This document shows, one piece after another, positions 16,258-26,015 of a stretch of DNA of 64,000 nucleotides (position 1 is its first letter; each line of letters starts with the position of its first letter). This stretch comes from Flavobacterium sp. YO12 (GTDB lineage: Bacteria > Bacteroidota > Bacteroidia > Flavobacteriales > Flavobacteriaceae): the NCBI RefSeq assembly GCF_004119495.1, contig NZ_NRQU01000019.1, positions 1 through 64,000 on the forward strand, written 5' to 3'. Made by a program: the position numbers and the translations under genes. A model generated the notes under the pieces. The model saw only the letters and a program-made list of their open reading frames with translations. It did no database searches and was not told the DNA's origin.

Positions 16258-18663
16258 TTAATTCGTGAAATTTGTGAAATTTGTGGCAAAAAAAATTTTC
16301 TTATCCAAATTCTCCAATTCCTCTTTCTTAGTTTTCTTCTTCTCAAAAGTCAAAACCAACGAAGGTAAAACCACCAAATTCGCAAACATTGCAAAAGCCA
16401 AAGTACATGAAATTAATCCTCCAAGTGCAATAGTTCCGCTAAAGCTTGATAAAGTAAAAGTTGCAAAACCTAAAATCAAAACTACTGATGTGTAAAAAGT
16501 ACTAATTCCAGTTTCTCTTAAAGCACTGAAAACTGATTTCTTTACCTTTCCGCCGCTTTGAAGCAGATCATGTTTGTATTTTGCCATAAACTGAATCGCA
16601 TTATCGACCGAAATTCCAAATGCAATACTGAACACTAAAATTGTTGACGGTTTTAACGGAATTCCGAAATAACCCATCAATCCAGATGTAATGCAAAGCG
16701 GTAAAATATTTGTGATTACAGATGCCATTACCATTTTAAATGATCTGAACAAATATAACATCAATATGGCGATAACTGCGATTGCAAAAATCAGTGATTC
16801 GATTAAATTATCTACTAAATACGACGTTCCTTTTTGGAAAACCAATGCTTTTCCGGTAACAGTTACTTCATAACGGTCTTTTGGAAAAATTTCATCTATT
16901 TTAGTATGAAGTTTTTTCTCCACTTTTGCCATTTCATCCGTACCAATATCTTTCATGAAAGTGGTGATTCGGGCATATTGTCCAGTCGAATCAACGTAAG
17001 CTTTCATTAGATTTTCTTTGCTGTTTTTAGTTGCGTTTTTAGCGTAACTTAAAATAAAAGCCTGTTCTTGCGAAGTTGGTAATTGATAATATTCTGGATT
17101 TCCGTTGTAGAAAGCCTGTTTCGAATATTTAACTAAATTTACAATTGAAACTGGTTTAGCTAATTCTGGAATCTCTGCAATTGTAGTTTGCAATTCATCC
17201 ATTTTGCGAATGGTTGATGCTTTCATAACACCTTTTTTCTTTTTGGTGTCAATCATAATTTCCAAAGGCATTACTCCGTTGAATTCTTTTTCGTAGAATA
17301 AAATATCTTTAAAGAAAGAAGCGCTTTTTGGCATTTCGCCTATCAAACTTCCCGAAACTTTCATTTGCGAAACTCCAATTACACTGAAAACTAAAAGTAA
17401 ACCGTAAACAATATATACTATTTTACGTTTTGTTTTAACTAGATTTTCAACAACATTTAAAAGTGTCGAAATATATGTTTTAGTTAAATGATATAAGTGT
17501 TTTTCTTTTGGCAATGGCATAAAACTGTATATAATCGGCACAATAAAAAGTGTCAATAAATACACAGAAATTACGTTGATTGAAGTTACCAGACCAAATT
17601 CAAAAAGCAAATCATTTCCTGTAATCATAAAGGTTGCGAAACCAATTGCTGTTGTTAAATTCGTCATTAAAGTCGAAACTCCAATTTTTGAAATTACACG
17701 CTGCAATGCTTTTGCCTGATTATTATGTAATTTGATTTCCTGCTGGTATTTGTTGATCAGGAAAATACAGTTTGTAATACCAATTACGATAATTAACGGT
17801 GGAATAATGGCTGTTAAAATCGTGATTTTATAACCAAATAATCCCAGCGTTCCAAAAGACCAGATTACGCCAACAATTAAAATACAAATTGAAATGAATG
17901 TTGCTCTGAACGAACGGAAAAAGAAAAAGAATATTAAAGAAACAGTAAGTAAAGCTGCACCGATAAAAAGACCAATTTCACCTTTCATATTGTCCGCATT
18001 GATCGTTCTGATATAAGGCATTCCAGAAACGCGAAGATCAATTCCGGTAGTTTTCTCAAATTTATCGATTTTCGGAACTAAATTTTCTAGGATAAAAGTC
18101 TTTCTTTCAGCAGTATTTACTAATGCTTTATTGATATAAATTGCAGAACGAACACTACCGCTTTCTTTATTGAATAAAAGACCTTCGTAAAAAGGTAAAT
18201 TATGAAATAAATCGTATTGAACTGTTTTTAAATAAGCTGGATCTAAAGCTTTACTTTGATCAATAAACGGTGATAAAACAAATTTTTCGTTAACGGTATC
18301 TTTTTCAAGTTTCTTTAAATCATTTAATGAAACTACTAAATCAACTTCCTTAGATTTTTTTAAACCCGTCATAAGCTCATTCCAAGCCGCATAATTTTTT
18401 GGAGTAAAAAATTTAGGATCTTTAAAACCAATTACCACAAGATTTCCTTCTTCACCAAACTTGTCTAGAAATTTTTGATAATCTTTATTTGCAATATGGT
18501 CTTTCGGAAGCAGATTTGCTTCGGTATAAGTCATTGAAAGATTCTTCCATTGCAAAGCAAGGAAAATGGTTAAAGCAGAAAGTACAATTAGAATTGTTAT
18601 TCTGTTTTTAAGTATAATTCGGGCCAGTTTCTCCCAAAATCCAACTTGGATAGTGTTTTTCAT
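16258..18663 (-). CDS. MMPL/RND-family exporter (putative lipid exporter)
   Basis: 801 residues with the RND layout: helix 1 at about 20-40, a large periplasmic loop, a bundle of five helices (about 230-390), a second long loop and a final bundle (about 630-780), giving twelve helices. The length without a fused partner domain fits the MMPL/HpnN-like exporters moving lipids or pigments across the inner membrane using proton flow. Oddly, the last 13 residues, ending NFTNFTN, are coded by the intergenic tandem repeat (ATTTGTGAA words), so the natural stop seems to have been replaced by one in repeat DNA. Confidence 0.88.
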   Translation of the reverse strand: MKNTIQVGFWEKLARIILKNRITILIVLSALTIFLALQWKNLSMTYTEANLLPKDHIANKDYQKFLDKFGEEGNLVVIGFKDPKFFTPKNYAAWNELMTGLKKSKEVDLVVSLNDLKKLEKDTVNEKFVLSPFIDQSKALDPAYLKTVQYDLFHNLPFYEGLLFNKESGSVRSAIYINKALVNTAERKTFILENLVPKIDKFEKTTGIDLRVSGMPYIRTINADNMKGEIGLFIGAALLTVSLIFFFFFRSFRATFISICILIVGVIWSFGTLGLFGYKITILTAIIPPLIIVIGITNCIFLINKYQQEIKLHNNQAKALQRVISKIGVSTLMTNLTTAIGFATFMITGNDLLFEFGLVTSINVISVYLLTLFIVPIIYSFMPLPKEKHLYHLTKTYISTLLNVVENLVKTKRKIVYIVYGLLLVFSVIGVSQMKVSGSLIGEMPKSASFFKDILFYEKEFNGVMPLEIMIDTKKKKGVMKASTIRKMDELQTTIAEIPELAKPVSIVNLVKYSKQAFYNGNPEYYQLPTSQEQAFILSYAKNATKNSKENLMKAYVDSTGQYARITTFMKDIGTDEMAKVEKKLHTKIDEIFPKDRYEVTVTGKALVFQKGTSYLVDNLIESLIFAIAVIAILMLYLFRSFKMVMASVITNILPLCITSGLMGYFGIPLKPSTILVFSIAFGISVDNAIQFMAKYKHDLLQSGGKVKKSVFSALRETGISTFYTSVVLILGFATFTLSSFSGTIALGGLISCTLAFAMFANLVVLPSLVLTFEKKKTKKEELENLDKKIFFATNFTNFTN

Positions 18664-18842
18664 AAATTCTTTAAAAATGGATGCAAATGTAGTGAAAAGT
18701 GCTCAAAATCATAAACAATAGATTGTATTTTACTTAATGTTAACACAAATATTCATATCGTTTTTTGTGATAAATTTCTTTCTTTTCACTGTTTAATCAT
18801 CAGCTTTTCTCATATTTGCAATTAATTTAAAAGGAAAAGAAA

Positions 18843-19172
18843 ATGAGTTGGATTTTATTAATTATAGCAGGACTTTTTGAAGTTGGCTTCGCATCATGTC
18901 TTGGAAAAGCAAAAGAAACAGCAGGAATGGTGTCTACTTACTGGATGATTGGTTTTTTTGTATGCCTTTCGATCAGTATGATTTTATTATATAAAGCGAC
19001 ACAGGTACTGCCAATTGGAACGGCTTATGCGGTTTGGACAGGGATTGGAGCTGTTGGAACTGTTCTGGTTGGAATTTTAATTTTTAAGGAACCAGCTACT
19101 TTTTGGAGAATATTTTTCCTTTCAACATTAATTGCCTCAATTATTGGGTTGAAATTCGTTTCTAGTCATTAA
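18843..19172 (+). CDS. gdx: SMR-family transporter, guanidinium exporter type
   Basis: 109 residues and four helices, a standard small multidrug resistance subunit working as a dual-topology dimer. Glu13 (GLFEVGFA) is the proton/substrate residue. The IGTAYAVWTGIGAVGTVLVG stretch and the SugE-like start (SWILLIIAGLFEVGFA) fit the Gdx/SugE group, which exports guanidinium, rather than EmrE. No guanidine riboswitch is visible in the 180 bases upstream. Confidence 0.9.
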   Translation: MSWILLIIAGLFEVGFASCLGKAKETAGMVSTYWMIGFFVCLSISMILLYKATQVLPIGTAYAVWTGIGAVGTVLVGILIFKEPATFWRIFFLSTLIASIIGLKFVSSH

Positions 19173-19181
19173 AAAAAATAA

Positions 19182-19257
19182 GCCACAGATTACAGTGATT
19201 CTCACAGATTTTTTTAAGTATAGAAAAAAAATCATTTTAATCGTTTTAATCAGTGGC
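19182..19257. repeat. CCACAGATT-type repeat
   Basis: Ends GCCACAGATTACAGTGATT and the inverse-like TTTTAATCAGTGGC with short degenerate repeats between; same family as 9188-9320. Confidence 0.55.
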
Positions 19258-19275
19258 ATAAAAACAAATTAACCA

Positions 19276-20037
19276 ATGCAAGAAAACAATACCACAACAT
19301 TTATTTTTTTAGCGATTCTTTTACTTCTCATCATCATAATTTGTTTTATGATTTACCAATTAATGCAGGCGAAGAAGGCAAAAGACGATGCCGAAAGGAG
19401 TTTTTATGCGCTTGAAGTTAAGGTGAATGATTTACAGTTAGAAACATTAGAGTCCAAACTCAATCCGCATTTGTTTAAGAATATTCTAAATTCAATTCAG
19501 TCACACGCTTATCAAACCTATTTTGCTTTAGATAAACTGGCGAATGTTTTGGACTATATTTTATACGAAAGCAAAAAGAAATTTGTTACCGCAAAAGAAG
19601 AAATTGATTTTGCATTGAATTTAATCGAAATCAATAAAATCAAGATTAGTCCGCTTTTCGAATTGAAGATAAAAACCAACATTAATAAGGAAGATAAATT
19701 GTACGATCAGCCTTTGCTGGCGCCTTTAATTTCGATTGACTTAATTGAAAATGCCTTTAAACATGCTGATTTGCAAAGTGCAGATGCTTTTATATCAGTT
19801 GTTTTTGAGTTTCGTGATAATGCTTTTTTTATGACGGTTTCAAATAAAATCTCAGATAAAAAAGTACTTAAAAAAGAACGAAGCGGTTTTGGTCATGCTA
19901 CTTTGGAACATCGTTTACGAATTATCTATAAAAATAATTTCAAACTGGACAGGTTTGTAGAAAACGATATTTATATTGCTCATCTAAAAATTGATCTCCT
20001 TGAATACAAAACTGAAATGCTTGCTGCTGGACGATGA
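19276..20037 (+). CDS. LytS-type sensor histidine kinase
   Basis: 253 residues: one transmembrane helix (about 8-29), a short coiled coil, then the His_kinase domain with the phosphorylated His65 in LNPHLFKN and the N-box LIENAFKHA (Asn159). The G-box is degenerate (GFGHATLEHRL). It lacks any extracytoplasmic sensor loop, so the signal must be membrane or cytoplasmic. It overlaps the LytTR regulator downstream, with which it forms the usual two-component pair. Confidence 0.9.
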   Translation: MQENNTTTFIFLAILLLLIIIICFMIYQLMQAKKAKDDAERSFYALEVKVNDLQLETLESKLNPHLFKNILNSIQSHAYQTYFALDKLANVLDYILYESKKKFVTAKEEIDFALNLIEINKIKISPLFELKIKTNINKEDKLYDQPLLAPLISIDLIENAFKHADLQSADAFISVVFEFRDNAFFMTVSNKISDKKVLKKERSGFGHATLEHRLRIIYKNNFKLDRFVENDIYIAHLKIDLLEYKTEMLAAGR

Positions 20038-20719
20038 GCTTCCCGGATTAACGTACTTAAAAATGCTTTGTGAACAAATTCATGAAGTCGAAATTGTAAA
20101 AACGTATAATAATCCTGAGAAACTTTTATCAGATATTCCGAATCTCGATTTTGATCTGTTAATATCAGATATTGAAATGCCGGGGATGGATGGACTTCAT
20201 TTAGCGGAAATGCTCAGTGATAAAATGGTTATTTTCTGCACGGCTTACAAAGAGTATGCAGCCGACGCTTTTAATATTGATGCGATAGATTATATTACAA
20301 AACCTGTAAAATTAGAACGTCTGCAAAAAGCAATTACAAAAGCTGTAGAACATTTCGAAAAGCCTGATGCAGCTAAAAAGTTTATTCAGCTCAATACAGA
20401 TAAAGGCAAAACACTGCTTTACTTTAATCAAATTCAATATATAAAAACGGCTTCAAGCGATAGTCGTGATAAAACGGTTTTGCTTACAGATGGAAGTTTC
20501 TTGAACTTGAAGAATGTTAAATTCGCTACACTTTTAGAGGAGCTGCCTGATGCCGATTTTTGCCGCGCAAATAAAAAAGAAATTGTGGCTGTAAAAGCCA
20601 TAAAATTCTTTAATCATAATGAAATTGTATTGCATCATACGGATGAAAACAACAAAAATGGCACTATAATTTTAAGTGAAACGTATCGTTCTGATTTTTT
20701 GAAAAAAGTAAAACTATAG
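20000..20719 (+). CDS. LytTR-family response regulator
   Basis: Receiver domain (acidic pair DDE near the start, phosphorylated Asp in LLISDIEMPGMDG around 50, Lys in TKPVKLERL near 102) followed by a LytTR DNA-binding domain (about 135-238). About 239 residues. No ATG exists in frame at the 5' end: starts are TTG 20000 (then NTKLKCLLLDDE) or TTG 19991, both inside the 3' end of the kinase gene, so translation is coupled. TTG 20000 gives the most family-like N-terminus. Confidence 0.9.
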   Translation: MNTKLKCLLLDDELPGLTYLKMLCEQIHEVEIVKTYNNPEKLLSDIPNLDFDLLISDIEMPGMDGLHLAEMLSDKMVIFCTAYKEYAADAFNIDAIDYITKPVKLERLQKAITKAVEHFEKPDAAKKFIQLNTDKGKTLLYFNQIQYIKTASSDSRDKTVLLTDGSFLNLKNVKFATLLEELPDADFCRANKKEIVAVKAIKFFNHNEIVLHHTDENNKNGTIILSETYRSDFLKKVKL

Positions 20720-20744
20720 CCACTTGTAATAAATTGTTTTCTGT

Positions 20745-20804
20745 AATCCTGAGCATATTCTAAGCCCGATGAAGAGTGTTAAGCCTTCGACTTCGCTCAG
20801 GATG
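20745..20804. repeat. Degraded CCTGAGC...GCTCAGG palindromic repeat
   Basis: ATCCTGAGC (20746-20754) and GCTCAGGAT (20795-20803) with GCCTTCGACTTCGCTCAGG on the right arm; a decayed copy of the family at 39594. Confidence 0.6.
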
Positions 20805-20933
20805 ACAATCATTTTTATAACTTATTACAAAGTTTTTCCCACTTGTTACATACATTGAAAATTAGGTGTAGTTTTCCTTTTTCACTTAAACCTCAGTTAT
20901 GATATTTGCTGCAATAAATCAAAAGAACGAGTT

Positions 20934-23204
20934 ATGAATAACATTAAAAACTCTTTATTTTACGTTACAATTATCGGCGGTTTTACAGCGCTGATATATT
21001 GGGTAATTTCAAAAGGCGCAGCGCTAGAAGTGGGGCGTAATATCGTTAAGAAAAAGATCGAAAGTAATCATTGGAATGATTTCCTACATTCAATGGTCGA
21101 AAACTTGCAGCATCCGTTAGCTATATTATTAGCACAGATCGTTACTATTATTTTAGTAGCACGTTTGTTTGGGTGGGTTTTTAGAAAAATAGGACAGCCA
21201 TCTGTAATTGGCGAAATGATTGCGGGTATTGTTTTAGGACCGTCACTGGTTGGAATGTATTTTCCAGAGTTTTCGGCAGCTTTATTTCCAAAAGAATCCT
21301 TAGGTAATTTACAATTTTTAAGCCAGATTGGTTTAATCCTTTTTATGTTTGTTATAGGTATGGAACTGGATTTAAAGGTTCTAAAAAATAAAGCACATGA
21401 CGCCGTTGTTATCAGTCACGCAAGTATTGTAATTCCGTTCGCCTTAGGATTAAGTTTAGCCTATTATATTTACCATACGTTTGCGCCAGTTGGTGTTGAG
21501 TTCTCTTCTTTTGGACTTTTTATGGGAATTGCCATGAGTATTACTGCGTTTCCAGTTCTAGCTAGAATTGTACAGGAACGCGGAATGCAGAAAACAAAAC
21601 TAGGAACCATTGCCATAACCTGTGCTGCGGCCGATGATATTACGGCTTGGTGTATTTTGGCAGTTGTAATTGCGATTGTAAAAGCGGGTTCTTTTACCAG
21701 TGCTTTATATGTTATTGGACTGGCCATTTTGTACGTAATTATAATGTTGAAAATTGTTCGCCCGTTCCTAAAACGTGTTGGAGATTTAAATTCAACAAGA
21801 GAAAGTTTAAATAAACCTGTTGTTGCTATTTTCTTTATTACCCTTCTTATTTCTGCGTATGCAGCAGAGTTAATTGGTATTCATGCTTTATTTGGTGCTT
21901 TTTTAGCAGGAGCTATTATGCCAGAAAATAACAAGTTCAGAAATATATTTATCGAAAAAGTTGAAGACGTTTCTATAATTGTATTATTGCCATTATTCTT
22001 CGTGTTTACAGGTTTACGTACTCAAATTGGGTTGTTGAACGATCCTGCTTTATGGAAAATTACAGGATTGATTATCGCTGTTGCCGTTGCAGGTAAATTC
22101 TTTGGAAGTGCATTGGCTGCAAAGTTCGTAGGACAAAACTGGAAAGATAGTTTAGCTATTGGAGCCTTAATGAATACTCGTGGTTTAATGGAATTGGTCG
22201 TGTTAAACATTGGTTACGATCTTGGAGTTTTATCTACAGAGATTTTTACTATGATGGTAATTATGGCTTTAGTAACGACTTTTATGACTGGTCCAGCTTT
22301 AGATTTTATCGGATTTATATTTAAAGATAAAGAAACAGTCGTGCCGCAGGAAATAGGAAATAAAAGCAAATACAAGATTTTATTGTCGTTTGCAACTCCT
22401 GAAAGAGGTAAGAAACTGTTGAAGATCGCAAATAGTTTGGTTAAAAAACAAGGCGACAATTCGATCGTAACAGCAATGCATTTATCGTTGAGTACAGAAA
22501 TACATTCGTTTGATATAAAAGATCATGAACGTAAAATGTTGGTGCCTGTTGTTGAAGAATCTCAGCGTTTGAATCAGAACATGGTAAGTGTTTTTAAAGT
22601 TACCAATGATATTGATGCCGAAATTATTGATTCAGCAAACCAAGGGGAATATGATTTATTGCTAGTTGGTTTAGGACAATCTATTTTTGAAGGTACATTG
22701 CTGGGAAAAATACTTGGGTTTACCACCAGAATAGTAAATCCAGATCGTTTAATAGATAAGTTTACAGGAAAAGAAGGATTGTTCGAAAATTCTCCTTTTG
22801 ATGAAAGAACGCGTCATATTATTGCCAAAACTAAAATGCCGGTTGGTATACTTATCGATAAAGATTTAGAAGAAGTCAATCAGATTTTTATGCCTGTTTT
22901 TAGTAAAGAAGATGCTTTTTTAATTGAATATGCTAAGAAATTAATCAATAATAATGGTTCACAGATTACAGTTTTGGATGCCAGCGGTGATGTAAAAAAT
23001 ACTCGCGAGATTCAAGAAACAATTCGATCTATTGAACAAATTGCCCCAAATCATATTATGATTATGCATGACAGAACAATTAAAAAAGAGTTTATTGAAA
23101 GCCAGAATTTAATGATTATTAGTTTAGACAGCTGGAAAAAACTAATAGAATCTCAAAGTACTTGGCTGAATAACACGCCTTCAGTTTTGATTTTGAAGCC
23201 ATAA
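20934..23204 (+). CDS. CPA2-family cation:proton antiporter with C-terminal Usp-like domain
   Basis: 756 residues. One N-terminal helix, then a Na_H_exchanger domain with 12-13 helices at about 50-465, containing the IGEMIAGIVLGPSLVG re-entrant segment near 92 and ITCAAADDITAW near 227, where the two aspartates are the ion site of electrogenic CPA2 carriers. Residues about 480-750 form a cytoplasmic universal-stress-like region that probably senses a nucleotide or redox signal. Role: sodium or potassium/proton exchange. Single-gene unit with a terminator at 23232. Confidence 0.92.
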   Translation: MNNIKNSLFYVTIIGGFTALIYWVISKGAALEVGRNIVKKKIESNHWNDFLHSMVENLQHPLAILLAQIVTIILVARLFGWVFRKIGQPSVIGEMIAGIVLGPSLVGMYFPEFSAALFPKESLGNLQFLSQIGLILFMFVIGMELDLKVLKNKAHDAVVISHASIVIPFALGLSLAYYIYHTFAPVGVEFSSFGLFMGIAMSITAFPVLARIVQERGMQKTKLGTIAITCAAADDITAWCILAVVIAIVKAGSFTSALYVIGLAILYVIIMLKIVRPFLKRVGDLNSTRESLNKPVVAIFFITLLISAYAAELIGIHALFGAFLAGAIMPENNKFRNIFIEKVEDVSIIVLLPLFFVFTGLRTQIGLLNDPALWKITGLIIAVAVAGKFFGSALAAKFVGQNWKDSLAIGALMNTRGLMELVVLNIGYDLGVLSTEIFTMMVIMALVTTFMTGPALDFIGFIFKDKETVVPQEIGNKSKYKILLSFATPERGKKLLKIANSLVKKQGDNSIVTAMHLSLSTEIHSFDIKDHERKMLVPVVEESQRLNQNMVSVFKVTNDIDAEIIDSANQGEYDLLLVGLGQSIFEGTLLGKILGFTTRIVNPDRLIDKFTGKEGLFENSPFDERTRHIIAKTKMPVGILIDKDLEEVNQIFMPVFSKEDAFLIEYAKKLINNNGSQITVLDASGDVKNTREIQETIRSIEQIAPNHIMIMHDRTIKKEFIESQNLMIISLDSWKKLIESQSTWLNNTPSVLILKP

Positions 23205-23229
23205 ATTTTTTAGAAATTACAATTTAGAA

Positions 23230-23271
23230 ATCCCAAACTCCAATTTTACGATTGGAGTTTGGGTTTTTTTC
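23230..23271 (+). terminator. Terminator after the CPA2 antiporter
   Basis: CCCAAACTCCAAT / ATTGGAGTTTGGG (13 bp) with loop TTTACG then T7. The inner stretch CCAATTTTACGATTGG is identical to that in the leuS terminator at 39541. Confidence 0.9.
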
Positions 23272-23273
23272 TG

Positions 23274-23381
23274 TTTTGTCATTTCGACTGAAAGGAGAAA
23301 TCACACTAGAAATTCCGCAAATAAAATCGCCAATCTTTGTCGAGTTACGAGTGTGATTTCTCCTTCAGTCGAAATGACAAA
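23274..23381. repeat. TTTCGACTGAAAGGAGAAAT palindromic repeat
   Basis: Arms of about 32 bp (TTTGTCATTTCGACTGAAAG... and its inverse). The core holds CGCCAATCTTTGTCGAGTT, shared with the copies at 39594 (inverted) and 39709. Confidence 0.85.
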
Positions 23382-23401
23382 TAATATGTGAAATTAAAAT
23401 C

Positions 23402-25897
23402 TTATAACCCTAAATCAATCACATAAGAAATCTTAACGGCTATATTATCTTCAAACTTCATAAGTTGATTTGGTCCATAACGGTAGAATCCGCCTAAACC
23501 AAAACCTTTGAAAATTTTATTTAACTCAATTCCCGATTCAAAAAAGCCTTTGTCTAATGTTTTGTAAGTTGGTCCTACGTGTTGTTCGGGATTTTCCATA
23601 TTTCCCCAAGCCATTCGTGTTACTAAAACCAAAGAAGGACGTACTTTTTTCATAATCTTGATTCTATCAAAACCATGTTTAACTTGAAAGAATACATATT
23701 GACTAGAGAAAAACTCATTAAAAAACATGGTTTCAAAACTGTTTCGTCCTGCAAAAGTAATACGCTGAATTACGGTTTCTTTAGTTAAGTTATTCGGCAT
23801 TGTATTGTATAAATGCGTAATTGGAACATCGCCAATTGCATAACCTCCCTGCAGTAAAACACTGGTTTTTTGACCGTTTAAGTATTGTTTTTCGTACTCC
23901 GTTTTAAAATCTATTTTTCCAAAAGTAAAATCATTATCTAAAACATTTGGCAGGGATTGCGTGAATTGAAAAGTAAACCTTGGAAACTTTTTATCAGATT
24001 CATTTCTTCCTGTCGGCGTTTGCATAAAATTACTGAACGGAGCCCAAACAATCGAGAGCATTGCTGTTGTCATTACATAACTAGAATACAGCTGACCGTT
24101 GTAGTTAAAGAGATAATCAAATTTGGGTTCTACAAAGCTTCTTGATAATTCGAAAACAGCTTCTGTCTTAGGAATAATTTTCGTTTGAACATTTGCTTTC
24201 CAACTGTCGTATTTATAGAACGTACTAATGTTGATTGGTCTTGGATCATAGATTTTAAATACCCGTTTATCAACAGCAAAAAAAGTACTCGCAATTTCCC
24301 TGACATCATCAGTATAAGATCCGTTTAGCCAAGTATTGGTGCTTTTATCAAGCAATACACCTACACCTAAATTATATTTAAGAGCCCCGTCTTTTGTACC
24401 ATAAGCTGTATATCCTTCAATTCTGAAGTTTTTAGAAAAACGATCGTTTGTTATACCGCCAAGTCCTAATCGGAAACCTTCGTAGTTATTGTAACTGATT
24501 ATTTTTTTTAAATCAAGATCAATTGGTCCAATTGGCAGATAACCATTGATGATTTTTCGCCCAAGTCCCAAGCGTTTTTCAATTCTCTTGCTTACAGATA
24601 AACTGTCTAGTAATTGATACGTTTTTTGACCTTTTAAATCTAAGCTGTCTTTTCGGTATTCGTTCCAGAAGCTTTCGGGTTTTTTATTAGCATCGTCTTT
24701 AATTTCGATATAAAGCGAAGGATTTTTTATAGACGGATTTGTGTTGTAATGAATGTCAAAATTATTACTCTCAGAAAGCAAATACGTAAAATCTGAAGCT
24801 GTTTTTTTTCGCGGTTCGTAATTGTCTGCAACATCTCCGTCAAACTGAATCGTTCCGCCTAGAATCTTAATGTCATCATCATTTTTCCCTTTTACAATTT
24901 TAAAAGTGGTGTTACTCTGGAACCATATTTTCTCTTTTGGAACATATTCAAATTCATGAATTCCGCTAATGTCCAGAACGCCTTTTATACGCATAACAGC
25001 TTTTGCAATACCAAAGTTTTCTGCGTCAATATATAATACGCCTTCTAATCCAGAAGCTTTTCGTTTTTGCTTGTTTTTAAAATAAATCATAAAAGTTTCT
25101 CGACCTTTTATGTTCACTGTATCCAGCAGTTTATAATTGTAATTTGAAGGTGCCGATCTCGAAATTGGATTTTCATATTTGGTTTCAAACAGCTCGTATT
25201 TATTGTCATAAATAGATATAGATTGCAGGTTGAAAGCAAGAACTTCGTAAATCGGGTTTTTAAAACCTGCAATTTTAGTCGCCAAAACAGTTTCTTTCAG
25301 CTTGTTTTCTCCAAATTGATATTGTGATACTTTTTCAGTTTGAAACAAATGCTGTTTGCTTATAATTTCTTTAAATTTATAATCAGATGAATCGATGTTA
25401 ATCTTCTTTTTATTAAAGTCTTTATATACGGCAGAAGAATCTATCCTTCCGTCGATAGAATCAGGATTTGCAGTAACGAGCAGTTTGTTATAGGTTTTGT
25501 ATTCAAAGCTGCTGAGTTTTTTTTGTGGATCGTTTTTGTCTTTATTGGCGATTACTTTTCTAATAATCGTTAAAGCAGGATTTTCATTTGAAACAATAAC
25601 TTCTTGTAAAGCGTCTGTTTTTTGAGATAACGAAATTGGATAGAATTTTTTATTTTCTGTAATACTTATGATTTTAGTTTGAAAACCAATGTATGAAACC
25701 GCAAAACTTCCCGTTTTTGAGTCGATGTTAAAAATAAATTTTCCATCTACATCCGTAATTGTGTTACTGCTGTTTGAAGTAGTTATTGTAGCAAACGGAA
25801 GTGCTTTGTTGTTTGAGTCAGTTACAATTCCGCTTATTTGAACTTGCGCCTGTATGCTAAGCGTAAAAAGTAAAGTCAATAAGCAAAATAGCCTCAT
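23402..25897 (-). CDS. DUF5686 outer-membrane protein with carboxypeptidase-like regulatory domain
   Basis: 831 residues from ATG 25897, which gives a clean signal peptide (MRLFCLLTLLFTLSIQAQ); the frame extending to 25987 is upstream noise. Residues 20-105 are a CarboxypepD_reg-like beta domain (VSGIVTD-type start, LPFATI, GFQTK); the rest is the DUF5686 region with many alternating strands, ending in an aromatic strand as outer-membrane barrels do. Function of the family is unknown. Confidence 0.85.
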   Translation of the reverse strand: MRLFCLLTLLFTLSIQAQVQISGIVTDSNNKALPFATITTSNSSNTITDVDGKFIFNIDSKTGSFAVSYIGFQTKIISITENKKFYPISLSQKTDALQEVIVSNENPALTIIRKVIANKDKNDPQKKLSSFEYKTYNKLLVTANPDSIDGRIDSSAVYKDFNKKKINIDSSDYKFKEIISKQHLFQTEKVSQYQFGENKLKETVLATKIAGFKNPIYEVLAFNLQSISIYDNKYELFETKYENPISRSAPSNYNYKLLDTVNIKGRETFMIYFKNKQKRKASGLEGVLYIDAENFGIAKAVMRIKGVLDISGIHEFEYVPKEKIWFQSNTTFKIVKGKNDDDIKILGGTIQFDGDVADNYEPRKKTASDFTYLLSESNNFDIHYNTNPSIKNPSLYIEIKDDANKKPESFWNEYRKDSLDLKGQKTYQLLDSLSVSKRIEKRLGLGRKIINGYLPIGPIDLDLKKIISYNNYEGFRLGLGGITNDRFSKNFRIEGYTAYGTKDGALKYNLGVGVLLDKSTNTWLNGSYTDDVREIASTFFAVDKRVFKIYDPRPINISTFYKYDSWKANVQTKIIPKTEAVFELSRSFVEPKFDYLFNYNGQLYSSYVMTTAMLSIVWAPFSNFMQTPTGRNESDKKFPRFTFQFTQSLPNVLDNDFTFGKIDFKTEYEKQYLNGQKTSVLLQGGYAIGDVPITHLYNTMPNNLTKETVIQRITFAGRNSFETMFFNEFFSSQYVFFQVKHGFDRIKIMKKVRPSLVLVTRMAWGNMENPEQHVGPTYKTLDKGFFESGIELNKIFKGFGLGGFYRYGPNQLMKFEDNIAVKISYVIDLGL

Positions 25898-25957
25898 AGA
25901 GAATAATATAGATTCAAAAACGAAAAATATGTCATTTAAGTATGCAAAAATAAGAAT

Positions 25958-26000
25958 AAAAAAATCCGTTTGGTAAAATTTAACCAAACGGATTTTATTT
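25958..26000 (-). terminator. Terminator of frr
   Basis: 12-bp stem AATCCGTTTGGT / ACCAAACGGATT with A and T runs on both sides, between the convergent-facing gene ends. Confidence 0.85.
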
Positions 26001-26015
26001 TGTTATGAAATACAA

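Noticed and set aside
18664..18842. Guanidine riboswitch before the SMR gene
   Set aside because: No conserved ACGR-type stem-loops visible in this short AT-rich leader.
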